DNA of 18,389 nucleotides from Planctomycetota bacterium (GTDB lineage Bacteria; Planctomycetota; UBA1135), in NCBI GenBank assembly GCA_022447335.1, contig JAKVCF010000034.1:1-18389 (forward strand), written 5' to 3'. Within the stretch, counting starts at the first letter, position 1; each line of letters starts with the position of its first letter. Both the position numbers and the translations under genes were made by a program. This document shows positions 1 through 5,980 of the stretch, in pieces. Under the pieces are notes generated by a model. It ran no database searches, was not told the DNA's origin, and saw only the letters and a program-made list of their open reading frames with translations.

Positions 1-1
1 C

Positions 2-622
2 ATTCCCATCGTGCAAGATCAGGTCATCGCGCGTATGCGAGATGGAGCGGTATTCCCCTTTGTGCCCGAAGAGCTAACGAATGGACTGTGGCGTGGGCGT
101 TTGCCTTGGGGTGGACGACTCGAGTTGAAGTCCGAGCTTGTCGCGAGCTTTGATCGGATAGCCGGCCCTTTCCTGGATTTAGCGCGCGTGGACTTTGAAG
201 AAGTTGACTTCGAGTCCGGTGAGGTGCTCAATTGGGCTCCACGGTTGCATCAGAGCGTGAGCGGTCGCGCCCTCCGAATTGCCGAGCAGGATTATCCATG
301 GGGGATCGGCGTACGCGCACCCACCACGATGAGCTGGCGTCTGCCTAGTCCAGGTGTACTAACGGTTGAATGTGGCGTGGACGAGGAAGTGTTGAGGCAC
401 CGTAATCCAGCGCCGCTGAGCTTCCAGGTCCTGCTCGACGGCGAAGTGCTTGCCGAGCGAAATGGCGTGGAGCGCCAAGATGGCCTAATCCGAATGCAGG
501 TGGCTCTGCCACGTAGTGGCTTGCTCAGTCTGCGCTGCCTGAGTGAAGGCGAAGAGGGGGCGTCCGGGCGTCATGGCGACTGGATCGCGCCGCGTTATTG
601 GCCTTCCGAAGGCAGGCTTTGA
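2..622 (+). CDS. NPCBM/NEW2-like domain protein, C-terminal fragment
   Basis: The reading frame is open to the left edge, so this is the 3' part of a longer gene. The GTG at 11 is probably an internal valine rather than a start. The last ~130 residues read like an NPCBM/NEW2 domain, a beta-sandwich found on glycosidases and on many secreted planctomycete proteins. Seen in order: a SGRALRIAEQDYPWGIGV segment (re-used sugar-binding face), a CGVDEE turn, a PLSFQVLLDGEVL strand (matching the family's F.V..DG pattern), and a closing G..GDWI.PRYW segment that resembles the family's final DHADWA strand. The part before it (ARMRDGAVFPFVPEE onward) is not recognised. The likely role is an extracellular or periplasmic carbohydrate-active or membrane-associated protein; the catalytic part, if any, lies outside the window. 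The end overlaps the opposing GGDEF gene by 28 bases. Confidence 0.6.
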   Translation: MPIVQDQVIARMRDGAVFPFVPEELTNGLWRGRLPWGGRLELKSELVASFDRIAGPFLDLARVDFEEVDFESGEVLNWAPRLHQSVSGRALRIAEQDYPWGIGVRAPTTMSWRLPSPGVLTVECGVDEEVLRHRNPAPLSFQVLLDGEVLAERNGVERQDGLIRMQVALPRSGLLSLRCLSEGEEGASGRHGDWIAPRYWPSEGRL

Positions 623-1614
623 GGAGGCGTTAAAGCTGGGGCTCCCGAGGGTGTGCGACGTAGCGGGTCGAAGAAGCAAACACGATTCTTGCCACCCGAC
701 TTGGCTGCTTTTAGTGCTTCGTTCGCGCGCAAAAAAAGCTGCGAGCTATCGGCTAAGCCACGACCATCAAAGTTAGCGACGCCGATCGATACCTGCACGT
801 CAACGCCGAACTCGTCATCGCTGACGATTAGCCCTTCGGCCGTTGCCAAGATGCGTGCGCCGACACCGACGCCTTCTTCCAGATTGGTATTAGGCATAAG
901 CACGCCAAACTCGTCGCCGCCAATGCGTGCTGGCAAGTCAATGTTGCGCACTGAGTGTTCAATTGCTTCGGCGACAGAACGCAGTACCGCGTCGCCAAAC
1001 TCGTAGTTCGACTGATCATTGATGCTCTTGAAGTCGTCGATGTCGAGTAGCAGCATGCTGAGTGGTGCGCCATGTCGTTCACTGCGCGAGAATTCCTCTT
1101 CGAGCCGTTCGCGGAAATGGCGGTCGTTGGCCAGTCCGGTCTTGTGGTCTGCAATCAGCTGATTCTGCAGAGCCGCTGCCCGGGCTTCTTGGTCGGCAAC
1201 CATTCGTTGAAAGCGCAGCAGATTTCGGATACGGGCTTCAGCCTCGGTACTCGAATAGGGATAAGGGAGCCAGTCGGCCAGCGTGGCTGGGTCATGGACT
1301 AGCTCGGCGAATCGGCTTGGCCGGGTGTCCTCCCAGGGCAGCAGCAGCCACGGCAGTTCGGTTTGGGGTGAGAGGCGCGGCAGGAGAAGCTGCCACTCGG
1401 AAGTGTCGTGGCTGAGCGTCAGCGGGGCCACAATGGCCGCTGTGGCCCCCCCCTCGTCGAGAAGGGCCGCTGATGCCTCCGGGGCACGGCTGGTCCGCAC
1501 CCTCCAGCCGCGTTCCTGTAGGCGCGCGCGCAAGGAGGTTGATTCAGCGCCGCGGTGGTCGAGGAGGAGTATTGTTTGCGACCCAGCAGCGGGCTCCACG
1601 GAAAGAGGGGACAT
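595..1614 (-). CDS. GGDEF diguanylate cyclase with degenerate receiver domain
   Basis: This 339-residue protein probably makes cyclic di-GMP from two GTP. Residues ~13-135 resemble a response-regulator receiver (TILLLDH at the start), but the usual phospho-acceptor aspartate position reads AAIVAPL, so phosphorylation in the normal way is unlikely. A short helical linker rich in Ala, Arg and Gln (~136-155) leads to a GGDEF domain (~156-315). The active-site GGDEF is intact at 232-236, DIDDFKSIND at 191-200 supplies the metal and base contacts, and RNID at 223-226 lies exactly five residues ahead of GGDEF, which is the product-inhibition I-site. There is no signal peptide or membrane segment, so it is cytoplasmic. 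The start is ATG with a close GGAG. A weak -10-like TGTAAT lies on this strand at 1647-1642. The 3' end overlaps the opposing gene. No target pathway can be named from the context. Confidence 0.9.
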   Translation of the reverse strand: MSPLSVEPAAGSQTILLLDHRGAESTSLRARLQERGWRVRTSRAPEASAALLDEGGATAAIVAPLTLSHDTSEWQLLLPRLSPQTELPWLLLPWEDTRPSRFAELVHDPATLADWLPYPYSSTEAEARIRNLLRFQRMVADQEARAAALQNQLIADHKTGLANDRHFRERLEEEFSRSERHGAPLSMLLLDIDDFKSINDQSNYEFGDAVLRSVAEAIEHSVRNIDLPARIGGDEFGVLMPNTNLEEGVGVGARILATAEGLIVSDDEFGVDVQVSIGVANFDGRGLADSSQLFLRANEALKAAKSGGKNRVCFFDPLRRTPSGAPALTPPQSLPSEGQ

Positions 1615-1686
1615 CGCTCCAAAGGAAGGCTATCACGGGGCATTACAGGAATCTGCAAAAATGACGTCCGGTGATTTTCTGTGGGT

Positions 1687-1714
1687 TTGACCTGGGCTGA
1701 GGGGCCCGTACAAT
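1687..1714 (+). promoter_or_regulatory. Sigma70-type promoter of the rpsB operon
   Basis: TTGACC at 1687-1692 and TACAAT at 1709-1714 are separated by 16 bases, each one mismatch from consensus. Transcription would start near 1721, giving a leader of about 70 bases before the rpsB ATG. Position, spacing and the following ribosomal operon all agree. Confidence 0.75.
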
Positions 1715-1718
1715 ATTC

Positions 1719-1734
1719 GGCCGTTCTTTCGGCC
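1719..1734 (+). other. Small hairpin at the predicted rpsB transcript start
   Basis: GGCCG (1719-1723) and CGGCC (1730-1734) form a perfect 5-bp stem with a TTCTTT loop, at or just after the predicted start site. It could stabilise the 5' end or take part in S2 autoregulation, which is known for rpsB leaders in other bacteria. The structure is short and could be chance. Confidence 0.35.
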
Positions 1735-1793
1735 CCGTGGCTGAAAGAGCATTCAAACCAGAAACCTTAACCCTCCCAACTCTGGGACGACGC

Positions 1794-2786
1794 ATGTCTG
1801 ACTTGAACGTCAAGGCGTTGGTGGATGCCGGTGCTCACATCGGTTGCCGAGTTGGTCGCTGGAACCCGAAGATGGATCGCTTCATCCTCGAGTCCAGGAA
1901 CCGAATCCACATCATCGACCTGAAGGAAACTATTCGCGGCATTTTGCGCGCGAAGCACTTCATCCGTGAAGTCGTCGCAAGCGGCTCGGATGTCCTTTTC
2001 GTCGGCACTAAGCAACAGATTCGCGGCACCGTTTCACGGGCACGTGAGCAAGGCGGTGGTTCACCGTTCGTAAGTGACCGCTGGATCGGTGGTACGTTGA
2101 CGAACTTTGAAGTCATCGGATCACGGATCGCTTACCTCGAAGAGCTCGAAAAGAAGGAGGCCGAAGGTCAGACCTCGGTCCTTACGAAGAAAGAGCTGGC
2201 TCGCTTCAACCGTGAGAAGGCCAAGCTATTCCGTAACCTACACGGCATTCGTGACATGTTCCGTCTGCCTGGAGCGATGGTTGTCATCGACACCAAGACG
2301 GAACGCAAGGCTATTCGCGAAGCGCAACGTATGGGCATTCCAGTTATCGGCGTAGTCGATACTGACTGCGACCCCGATCACTGCGATGTTCAAATCCCGG
2401 CCAACGACGACGCTATTCGTTCGGTAGCTCTGATCCTCGACGAGTTGTTCGCGGCCGTTGAAGTTGGCAAGAGCCTGCGCAAGGAGCGCGGCATTCCGGA
2501 CCCTTCCGAAAACCGTCAGCGTGCCCCGCAAGCAGCTCCGGTCCCGCGGCCCAGTCGTGGTGCCCGCGGCCGTCGTGGTCCGGGTGTTCCGGGTGGTCCG
2601 GGTGGTCCGGGTGGTCCGGGTGGTGGAAAAGGTCGTTCGGGCGGCGGAGCTCGCCCCGGTCAGCGTCGCCCCATGCCGGGTGGTGTGAACCGTGCCGTTG
2701 AGATCCAGCCACTGGCCGCTGAGTCCAAGCCGGACGAGGGTGCTACCAAGTCTGCTGAAGGTGGCGCCGAGGAGGGTTCTGAGTAG
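1794..2786 (+). CDS. rpsB: 30S ribosomal protein S2 with long Gly/Pro/Arg-rich C-terminal extension
   Basis: Ribosomal protein uS2, a late-assembling small-subunit protein on the back of the 30S head. ATG 1794 is chosen because the product begins MSDLNVKALVDAGAHIG like the family; the frame is also open from a GTG at 1737, which would add 19 unlikely residues. Family motifs seen: GRWNPKM (21-27), VLFVGTKQQ (67-75), RWIGGTLTNF (96-105), FRNLHGI.DMFRLPGAMVVID (146-166) and GIPVIGVVDTDCDP (181-194). The core ends near residue 232, whereas the protein is 330 long, so ~98 residues are extra compared with the ~240 residues usual for S2. The extension is first basic and proline-rich, then a (PGG)n run at ~266-278, then Arg/Gly-rich, then acidic (DEGATKSAEGGAEEGSE). 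First gene of a four-gene operon. Confidence 0.96.
   Translation: MSDLNVKALVDAGAHIGCRVGRWNPKMDRFILESRNRIHIIDLKETIRGILRAKHFIREVVASGSDVLFVGTKQQIRGTVSRAREQGGGSPFVSDRWIGGTLTNFEVIGSRIAYLEELEKKEAEGQTSVLTKKELARFNREKAKLFRNLHGIRDMFRLPGAMVVIDTKTERKAIREAQRMGIPVIGVVDTDCDPDHCDVQIPANDDAIRSVALILDELFAAVEVGKSLRKERGIPDPSENRQRAPQAAPVPRPSRGARGRRGPGVPGGPGGPGGPGGGKGRSGGGARPGQRRPMPGGVNRAVEIQPLAAESKPDEGATKSAEGGAEEGSE
2580..2624 (+). repeat. 9-bp tandem repeat coding for Pro-Gly-Gly in rpsB
   Basis: Four perfect copies of CCGGGTGGT run from 2589 to 2624, preceded by a degenerate copy (CCGGGTGTT) at 2580-2588. Each copy encodes Pro-Gly-Gly in frame. Perfect third positions suggest recent expansion by slippage, so copy number may vary between strains without breaking the frame. 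Confidence 0.9.
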
Positions 2787-2839
2787 GACTTCTTCACCTG
2801 TAGATCGCATTTTCGACAACAGTCAACCCCGCAACAGTT

Positions 2840-3442
2840 TTGACCCAGATCTCCGCGAAATCCGTCGCGTCGCTTCGCGCAAAAACCGGCGCCGGCATGA
2901 TGGACTGCAAGAAGGCGCTCGCCGAATCCGGTGGCGATGAAGAAAAGGCCTATGAATACCTTCGGAAGAAGGGTTTGAAGTCGGCCGAAAAGCGCTCCGG
3001 CCGTGATACTGCGGAAGGTCGTGTCTTTAGCTATATTCACCATAATCAGCGTGTCGGTGTCATGCTCGAGATCTCTTGCGAGACCGATTTCGTTGCGCGT
3101 GGTGAAGAGTTCGAAACCCTCTGCAGCGACCTCTGTATGCATATCGCCGCCACAGTCCCGGCTCCAGTCGGGGTCGAGGCTTCTGATGTTCCGCAGGACC
3201 TGATCGACAAGGAGAGAACCATTCTGCTTGAGTCCGAGGACATGGCGAACAAGCCCGAAGACATTCGAGAAAAAATCGTCTTAGGGCGCGTGGACAAGTT
3301 CATTAAGGAACGTGCTCTTATGGAGCAGGAGTACGTTAAGGATCCCAGCATGTCGGTCGACGCCCGTGTCAAGGCGGCCATCGCGAAGCTGGGCGAAAAC
3401 ATCCGCGTGAACAAGTTCGCGCGTTTCGAACTTGGCACCTAG
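2840..3442 (+). CDS. tsf: Elongation factor Ts (short form)
   Basis: EF-Ts recharges EF-Tu by promoting GDP release. The product has the N-terminal UBA-like helices with the hallmark TGAGMMDCKKAL (16-27), which contact EF-Tu, then ETDFVAR (81-87), another EF-Tu contact conserved across bacteria. At 200 residues it is much shorter than the ~283-residue Escherichia coli type and close to the short Thermus-type form, so one core subdomain is missing. The only start consistent with family length is TTG at 2840; an in-frame TAG at 2801 blocks longer versions and no ATG or GTG lies between. No clear Shine-Dalgarno is visible upstream, so expression may depend partly on translational coupling to rpsB, 53 bases away. 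Confidence 0.95.
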   Translation: MTQISAKSVASLRAKTGAGMMDCKKALAESGGDEEKAYEYLRKKGLKSAEKRSGRDTAEGRVFSYIHHNQRVGVMLEISCETDFVARGEEFETLCSDLCMHIAATVPAPVGVEASDVPQDLIDKERTILLESEDMANKPEDIREKIVLGRVDKFIKERALMEQEYVKDPSMSVDARVKAAIAKLGENIRVNKFARFELGT

Positions 3443-3452
3443 GTCTGTCTAA

Positions 3453-4178
3453 GTGGACTCATCCTCCTCGAAACCTATTCACCGCCTCCTGCTGAAGGTC
3501 AGCGGGGAAGGCTTTTCTAAGGAGGGCGAGACCGCTCTTGATACTGATCGGGTGAGCGCGCTGGCTGAGCAATTGCGCATTCTGACTAGTGAAGGAGTGC
3601 AGGTCGCAACCGTAATCGGTGGTGGCAACATCCTCCGCGGCGCCCAATCTGCGCATCTTGGAATAACTCGATCCACAGGTGATTACATGGGCATGCTGGC
3701 AACAGTAATCAATGGCCTTGCCCTATCTGACTCGCTCGAGTCCAACGGGGTCCCGACTCGTGTGATGTCGGCCATTGACGTGCACAAGGTTTGTGAGCCA
3801 TTCATCCGCCGGCGGGCTATCCGGCACATGGAGAAGGGGCGCGTGGTAGTGCTGGTCGGTGGCTTGGGTAGCCCGTATTTCACTACCGATACGACGGCGG
3901 CTCAACGCGGGGCCGAGCTTGAGTGCGACGCACTGTTCAAGGCCACCATGGTCGATGGTGTCTATGACAAGGATCCAAATCAGCACGATGATGCAGTCTT
4001 CCTGCCCAAGCTTAGCTTCGACGAGGTCCTCGATAAGCAGTATCGGGTCATGGATATGACAGCTTTCGCTCTCTGCCGCGAGAATGACCTTCCGATTGTG
4101 GTCTTCAATATGGGCGATTCGAGTGCGGTTGTACGGGCAGTCCGAGGCGATAAAGTGGGTACCCGCATCCAAAACTAA
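3453..4178 (+). CDS. pyrH: UMP kinase
   Basis: Uridylate kinase of the amino-acid-kinase fold, converting UMP plus ATP to UDP, the entry to all pyrimidine nucleotides; bacterial forms are hexamers controlled by GTP and UTP. Length 241 equals the E. coli enzyme. Motifs: LLLKVSGE (12-19, phosphate binding), GGGNILRG (56-63), DYMGMLATVING (77-88, UMP site), FTTDTTAA (143-150, catalytic loop) and VDGVYDKDP (167-175, ATP site). The loop usually read as GGTGNPYFTTD is GGLGSPYFTTD here, a mild departure. GTG start 3453, ten bases after tsf; Shine-Dalgarno is weak. frr follows after a single base. Confidence 0.96.
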   Translation: MDSSSSKPIHRLLLKVSGEGFSKEGETALDTDRVSALAEQLRILTSEGVQVATVIGGGNILRGAQSAHLGITRSTGDYMGMLATVINGLALSDSLESNGVPTRVMSAIDVHKVCEPFIRRRAIRHMEKGRVVVLVGGLGSPYFTTDTTAAQRGAELECDALFKATMVDGVYDKDPNQHDDAVFLPKLSFDEVLDKQYRVMDMTAFALCRENDLPIVVFNMGDSSAVVRAVRGDKVGTRIQN

Positions 4179-4179
4179 G

Positions 4180-4758
4180 ATGGCGACTCCAACTCAACCT
4201 TTCCTTGACTCAGCGAGTGATCGCATGGACAAGTCCGTGCAGCATTTTGTTGATGAGACTCGTGGCATCCGCACGGGTCGAGCCAACATAGGTTTGCTCG
4301 ACAGCATTCGCGTCGACTATTACGGCCAAAAGACGCCAGTTGGCCAGCTCGCCAACATTTCGGTGCTTGATGCCCGTACCCTGCAGGTGAAGCCTTTCGA
4401 TGCCAACGCAGCGAAGGATATTGAAAAGGCAGTGATAGGCTCGGGTCTTGGATTGAATCCGACCTTAGAGGGGGGTGTACTGCGTATTTCGGTGCCAGCT
4501 TTGTCTGAGGAGCAGCGCAAGAAACTTGCCGGTCGTGTCAAGCAGTTGGGCGAAGACGCCAAGGTGTCGATGCGCAATGTCCGTCGCGATGTCATCAAAG
4601 AGATGGAGGCTGTGAACAAGGACAAGTCGGGAGACGTGGTGCTGGGCGATGATGATTTGAAGTCGGGCAAGGATCAGGTGCAAGACTTGCTCAAGGCGCA
4701 CGAGAGCAAGATCGATGATTTGGCGAAAGCCAAGAGTGACGAGATTCTTACAGTCTGA
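4180..4758 (+). CDS. frr: Ribosome recycling factor
   Basis: RRF splits the post-termination ribosome together with EF-G. The 192-residue product matches the family's ~185 and shows DETRGIRTGRANIGLLD near residues 27-43 (the start of the three-helix bundle), then the beta-rich domain with TPVGQLANISV and DARTLQVKPFD, a GLGLNPTLEGGVLRI.VPALSEE segment, and the returning helix RNVRRD.IKEME. ATG 4180 is chosen because it lies one base after the pyrH stop and begins the family alignment; the frame is open further upstream within pyrH but that is not supported. Last gene of the rpsB operon. Confidence 0.96.
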   Translation: MATPTQPFLDSASDRMDKSVQHFVDETRGIRTGRANIGLLDSIRVDYYGQKTPVGQLANISVLDARTLQVKPFDANAAKDIEKAVIGSGLGLNPTLEGGVLRISVPALSEEQRKKLAGRVKQLGEDAKVSMRNVRRDVIKEMEAVNKDKSGDVVLGDDDLKSGKDQVQDLLKAHESKIDDLAKAKSDEILTV

Positions 4759-4784
4759 GCGAGAGTGGAAATAGGCTCGTTTTT
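4756..4784 (+). terminator. Weak possible terminator after frr
   Basis: CGAG (4760-4763) can pair with CTCG (4776-4779) across a 12-base loop, followed by TTTTT at 4780-4784. The stem is only four pairs, so this is marginal; read-through into tRNA-Lys, which has a strong terminator, is equally possible. Confidence 0.2.
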
Positions 4785-4798
4785 CCCTAGAAGGGGGC

Positions 4799-4827
4799 TT
4801 GAGCCGGATCGCATGCTCTGCGATGAT
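4799..4827 (+). promoter_or_regulatory. Possible promoter for tRNA-Lys
   Basis: TTGAGC (4799-4804) and GATGAT (4822-4827) are separated by 17 bases, each matching four of six consensus positions. Transcription would start near 4834, about 24 bases before the tRNA. Moderate match only. Confidence 0.35.
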
Positions 4828-4837
4828 TCCCGGTCTC

Positions 4838-4856
4838 AGGTGCGCCGAGCGCACCT
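4838..4856 (+). other. Perfect hairpin one base upstream of tRNA-Lys
   Basis: AGGTGCGC and GCGCACCT form a perfect 8-bp stem with a CGA loop, ending one base before the tRNA 5' end. It has no T-tract, so it is not a standard terminator. It would form in the precursor leader next to the RNase P cleavage site. Confidence 0.6.
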
Positions 4857-4857
4857 C

Positions 4858-4933
4858 GGGGGCATAACTCAGTTGGTAGAGTAGCTGGCTTTTAACCAGT
4901 AGGTCCCAGGTTCGAGTCCTGGTGCCCTCACCA
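4858..4933 (+). tRNA. tRNA-Lys (anticodon UUU)
   Basis: Full cloverleaf, 76 nt with encoded CCA. Acceptor GGGGGCA (4858-4864) pairs with TGCCCTC (4923-4929), including one G-U. D-stem ACTC/GAGT, anticodon stem GCTGG/CCAGT with loop CTTTTAA, giving anticodon TTT at 4891-4893. T-stem CCAGG/CCTGG with loop TTCGAGT, discriminator A at 4930 and CCA at 4931-4933. Confidence 0.97.
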
Positions 4934-4937
4934 AACA

Positions 4938-4968
4938 GCGCGGTGGCTTCGGCCGCCGCGCTTTTTTT
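4938..4968 (+). terminator. Strong rho-independent terminator after tRNA-Lys
   Basis: A 10-bp stem, GCGCGGTGGC with GCCGCCGCGC (one G-U), closed by a stable TTCG tetraloop, followed by seven Ts at 4962-4968. It ends the tRNA-Lys transcript, just as the opposing yhcC-like gene ends at 4967. Confidence 0.93.
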
Positions 4969-5953
4969 ATGCCCGGGGCGTGGCTACGCCTTGCCAGCTG
5001 CCGCGGCGTCGCAACTCGTTTTCAATTTCAGAGTGCACTTTGGCGCGGCTTGGCCATCCGTTCGGGGCCAAGTATTCCTCGGGAGGCGATTCGGCGACCA
5101 GGCGGTGTACTACCACTTCGGATGGCAGGCGTTCCACTGCGTCAGCGACCATCTGGATGTATTGCGTGGGTTTGAGTAGTTCGATGTCGCCATTCATCCA
5201 CTCGTGTGCGAGTTTGGTTTTGCGTAGCACCATGAGCTGGTGGAACTTGATGCCTTCGACTCCGGCCCGCGTGCATTCGTCGACTTGGCGTAGCAGGCCA
5301 TCGGGCTTTTCGCCGGGGAGGCCAGCGATGCAGTGTGCGATGCGAGTGAGCCCACGTTCGCCAGCTCGCGTACAAGCGTTGTGAAAGTTTGCGAGCGTGT
5401 CGTGCCGCCCGATGCGTTCTTGGACGGCGTCATCAGCGGTTTCGAGCCCGAACTCAATCCAGACCTCGGCGAAGTGATTGGTTTGCGCGGCGATTAGGTC
5501 AGCAGCTTCTTCGCTGAAGCAATCCGGGCGTGTGCCGATGGCCAGGATCGGGGCCTCCTCGCGCCAAGCTTTTATTTGCTCAAAAGCGCCTGCGAGGGGC
5601 TTAAGGTCTGGGTAGGTGTTGCTGTAGGACTGGAAGTAAAGGATTGCCGCGGGCCCTTCTGGGTTGACTTTACGTGCGCGTGCGAGACCGTCTTGCCACT
5701 GAAGCCCAAGCGGTTTGCCGGCTTTGGTCGCCCCGGTACCCGATCCAGAAAGATCGCAGTAAATGCAACCGCCGTAGCCTTTTTCGCCGTCCCGGTTGGG
5801 GCAGGTGAGGCCCAGATCCATCATGACCCTTCGCAGGCGTCGGCCATAGGTGGCAAGGAGTTGGCGCCCCAAGCTGCGGACCGGCCGTTCGGCGCTGGGC
5901 TGCGCGGCGTCCTTCGCCAGTGAAGCGACTGAGGAAGCCGAGGTCGAGGGCAT
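4967..5953 (-). CDS. yhcC: Radical SAM protein, YhcC/TIGR01212 family
   Basis: A 328-residue radical S-adenosylmethionine protein. The N-terminal LGRQLLATYGRRLRRVMMDLG segment and the cluster motif CPNRDGEKGYGGCIYC (cysteines 51, 63, 66; spacing C-x11-C-x2-C, not the usual CxxxCxxC) are hallmarks of the YhcC family. Further matches are ILYFQSYSNTY, IGTRPDC and WIEFGLET. The three cysteines should hold a 4Fe-4S cluster that cleaves SAM. The physiological substrate of this family is not established as far as I know, so none is claimed. The enzyme is cytoplasmic. The first ~28 residues are Ser/Ala-rich and probably disordered. It diverges from selB across 27 bases; a TAGAAT -10 on its own strand lies six bases before ATG, suggesting a very short or absent leader. 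Confidence 0.88.
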   Translation of the reverse strand: MPSTSASSVASLAKDAAQPSAERPVRSLGRQLLATYGRRLRRVMMDLGLTCPNRDGEKGYGGCIYCDLSGSGTGATKAGKPLGLQWQDGLARARKVNPEGPAAILYFQSYSNTYPDLKPLAGAFEQIKAWREEAPILAIGTRPDCFSEEAADLIAAQTNHFAEVWIEFGLETADDAVQERIGRHDTLANFHNACTRAGERGLTRIAHCIAGLPGEKPDGLLRQVDECTRAGVEGIKFHQLMVLRKTKLAHEWMNGDIELLKPTQYIQMVADAVERLPSEVVVHRLVAESPPEEYLAPNGWPSRAKVHSEIENELRRRGSWQGVATPRA

Positions 5954-5959
5954 GACGCC

Positions 5960-5969
5960 ATTCTATCCT
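5960..5969. promoter_or_regulatory. Overlapping divergent -10 elements of yhcC and selB
   Basis: On the minus strand TAGAAT (5965-5960) lies six bases before the yhcC start; on the plus strand TATCCT (5964-5969) lies eleven bases before the selB start. The two share two base pairs. No clear -35 is seen on either side and neither gene has a Shine-Dalgarno, consistent with near-leaderless transcripts. Prediction from sequence only. Confidence 0.4.
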
Positions 5970-5980
5970 GATCCACTCAT

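Noticed and set aside
11..13. GTG as the start of the first gene
   Set aside because: The frame is open upstream to the window edge and the domain is a C-terminal one, so the gene very probably starts outside the window.
1737..1793. N-terminal extension of S2 from GTG 1737
   Set aside because: The added 19 residues do not resemble S2, and ATG 1794 gives the family N-terminus. The region is better explained as leader.
2238..2819. Long open frame on the minus strand opposite rpsB (193 codons)
   Set aside because: It is the mirror of the rpsB coding sequence and the Pro-Gly-Gly repeat; the translation is low-complexity Thr/Arg repeats with no recognisable domain.
4084..4179. Upstream start for frr inside pyrH
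   Set aside because: The extra 32 residues are the shifted reading of pyrH; the ATG at 4180 fits the family and lies one base after the pyrH stop.
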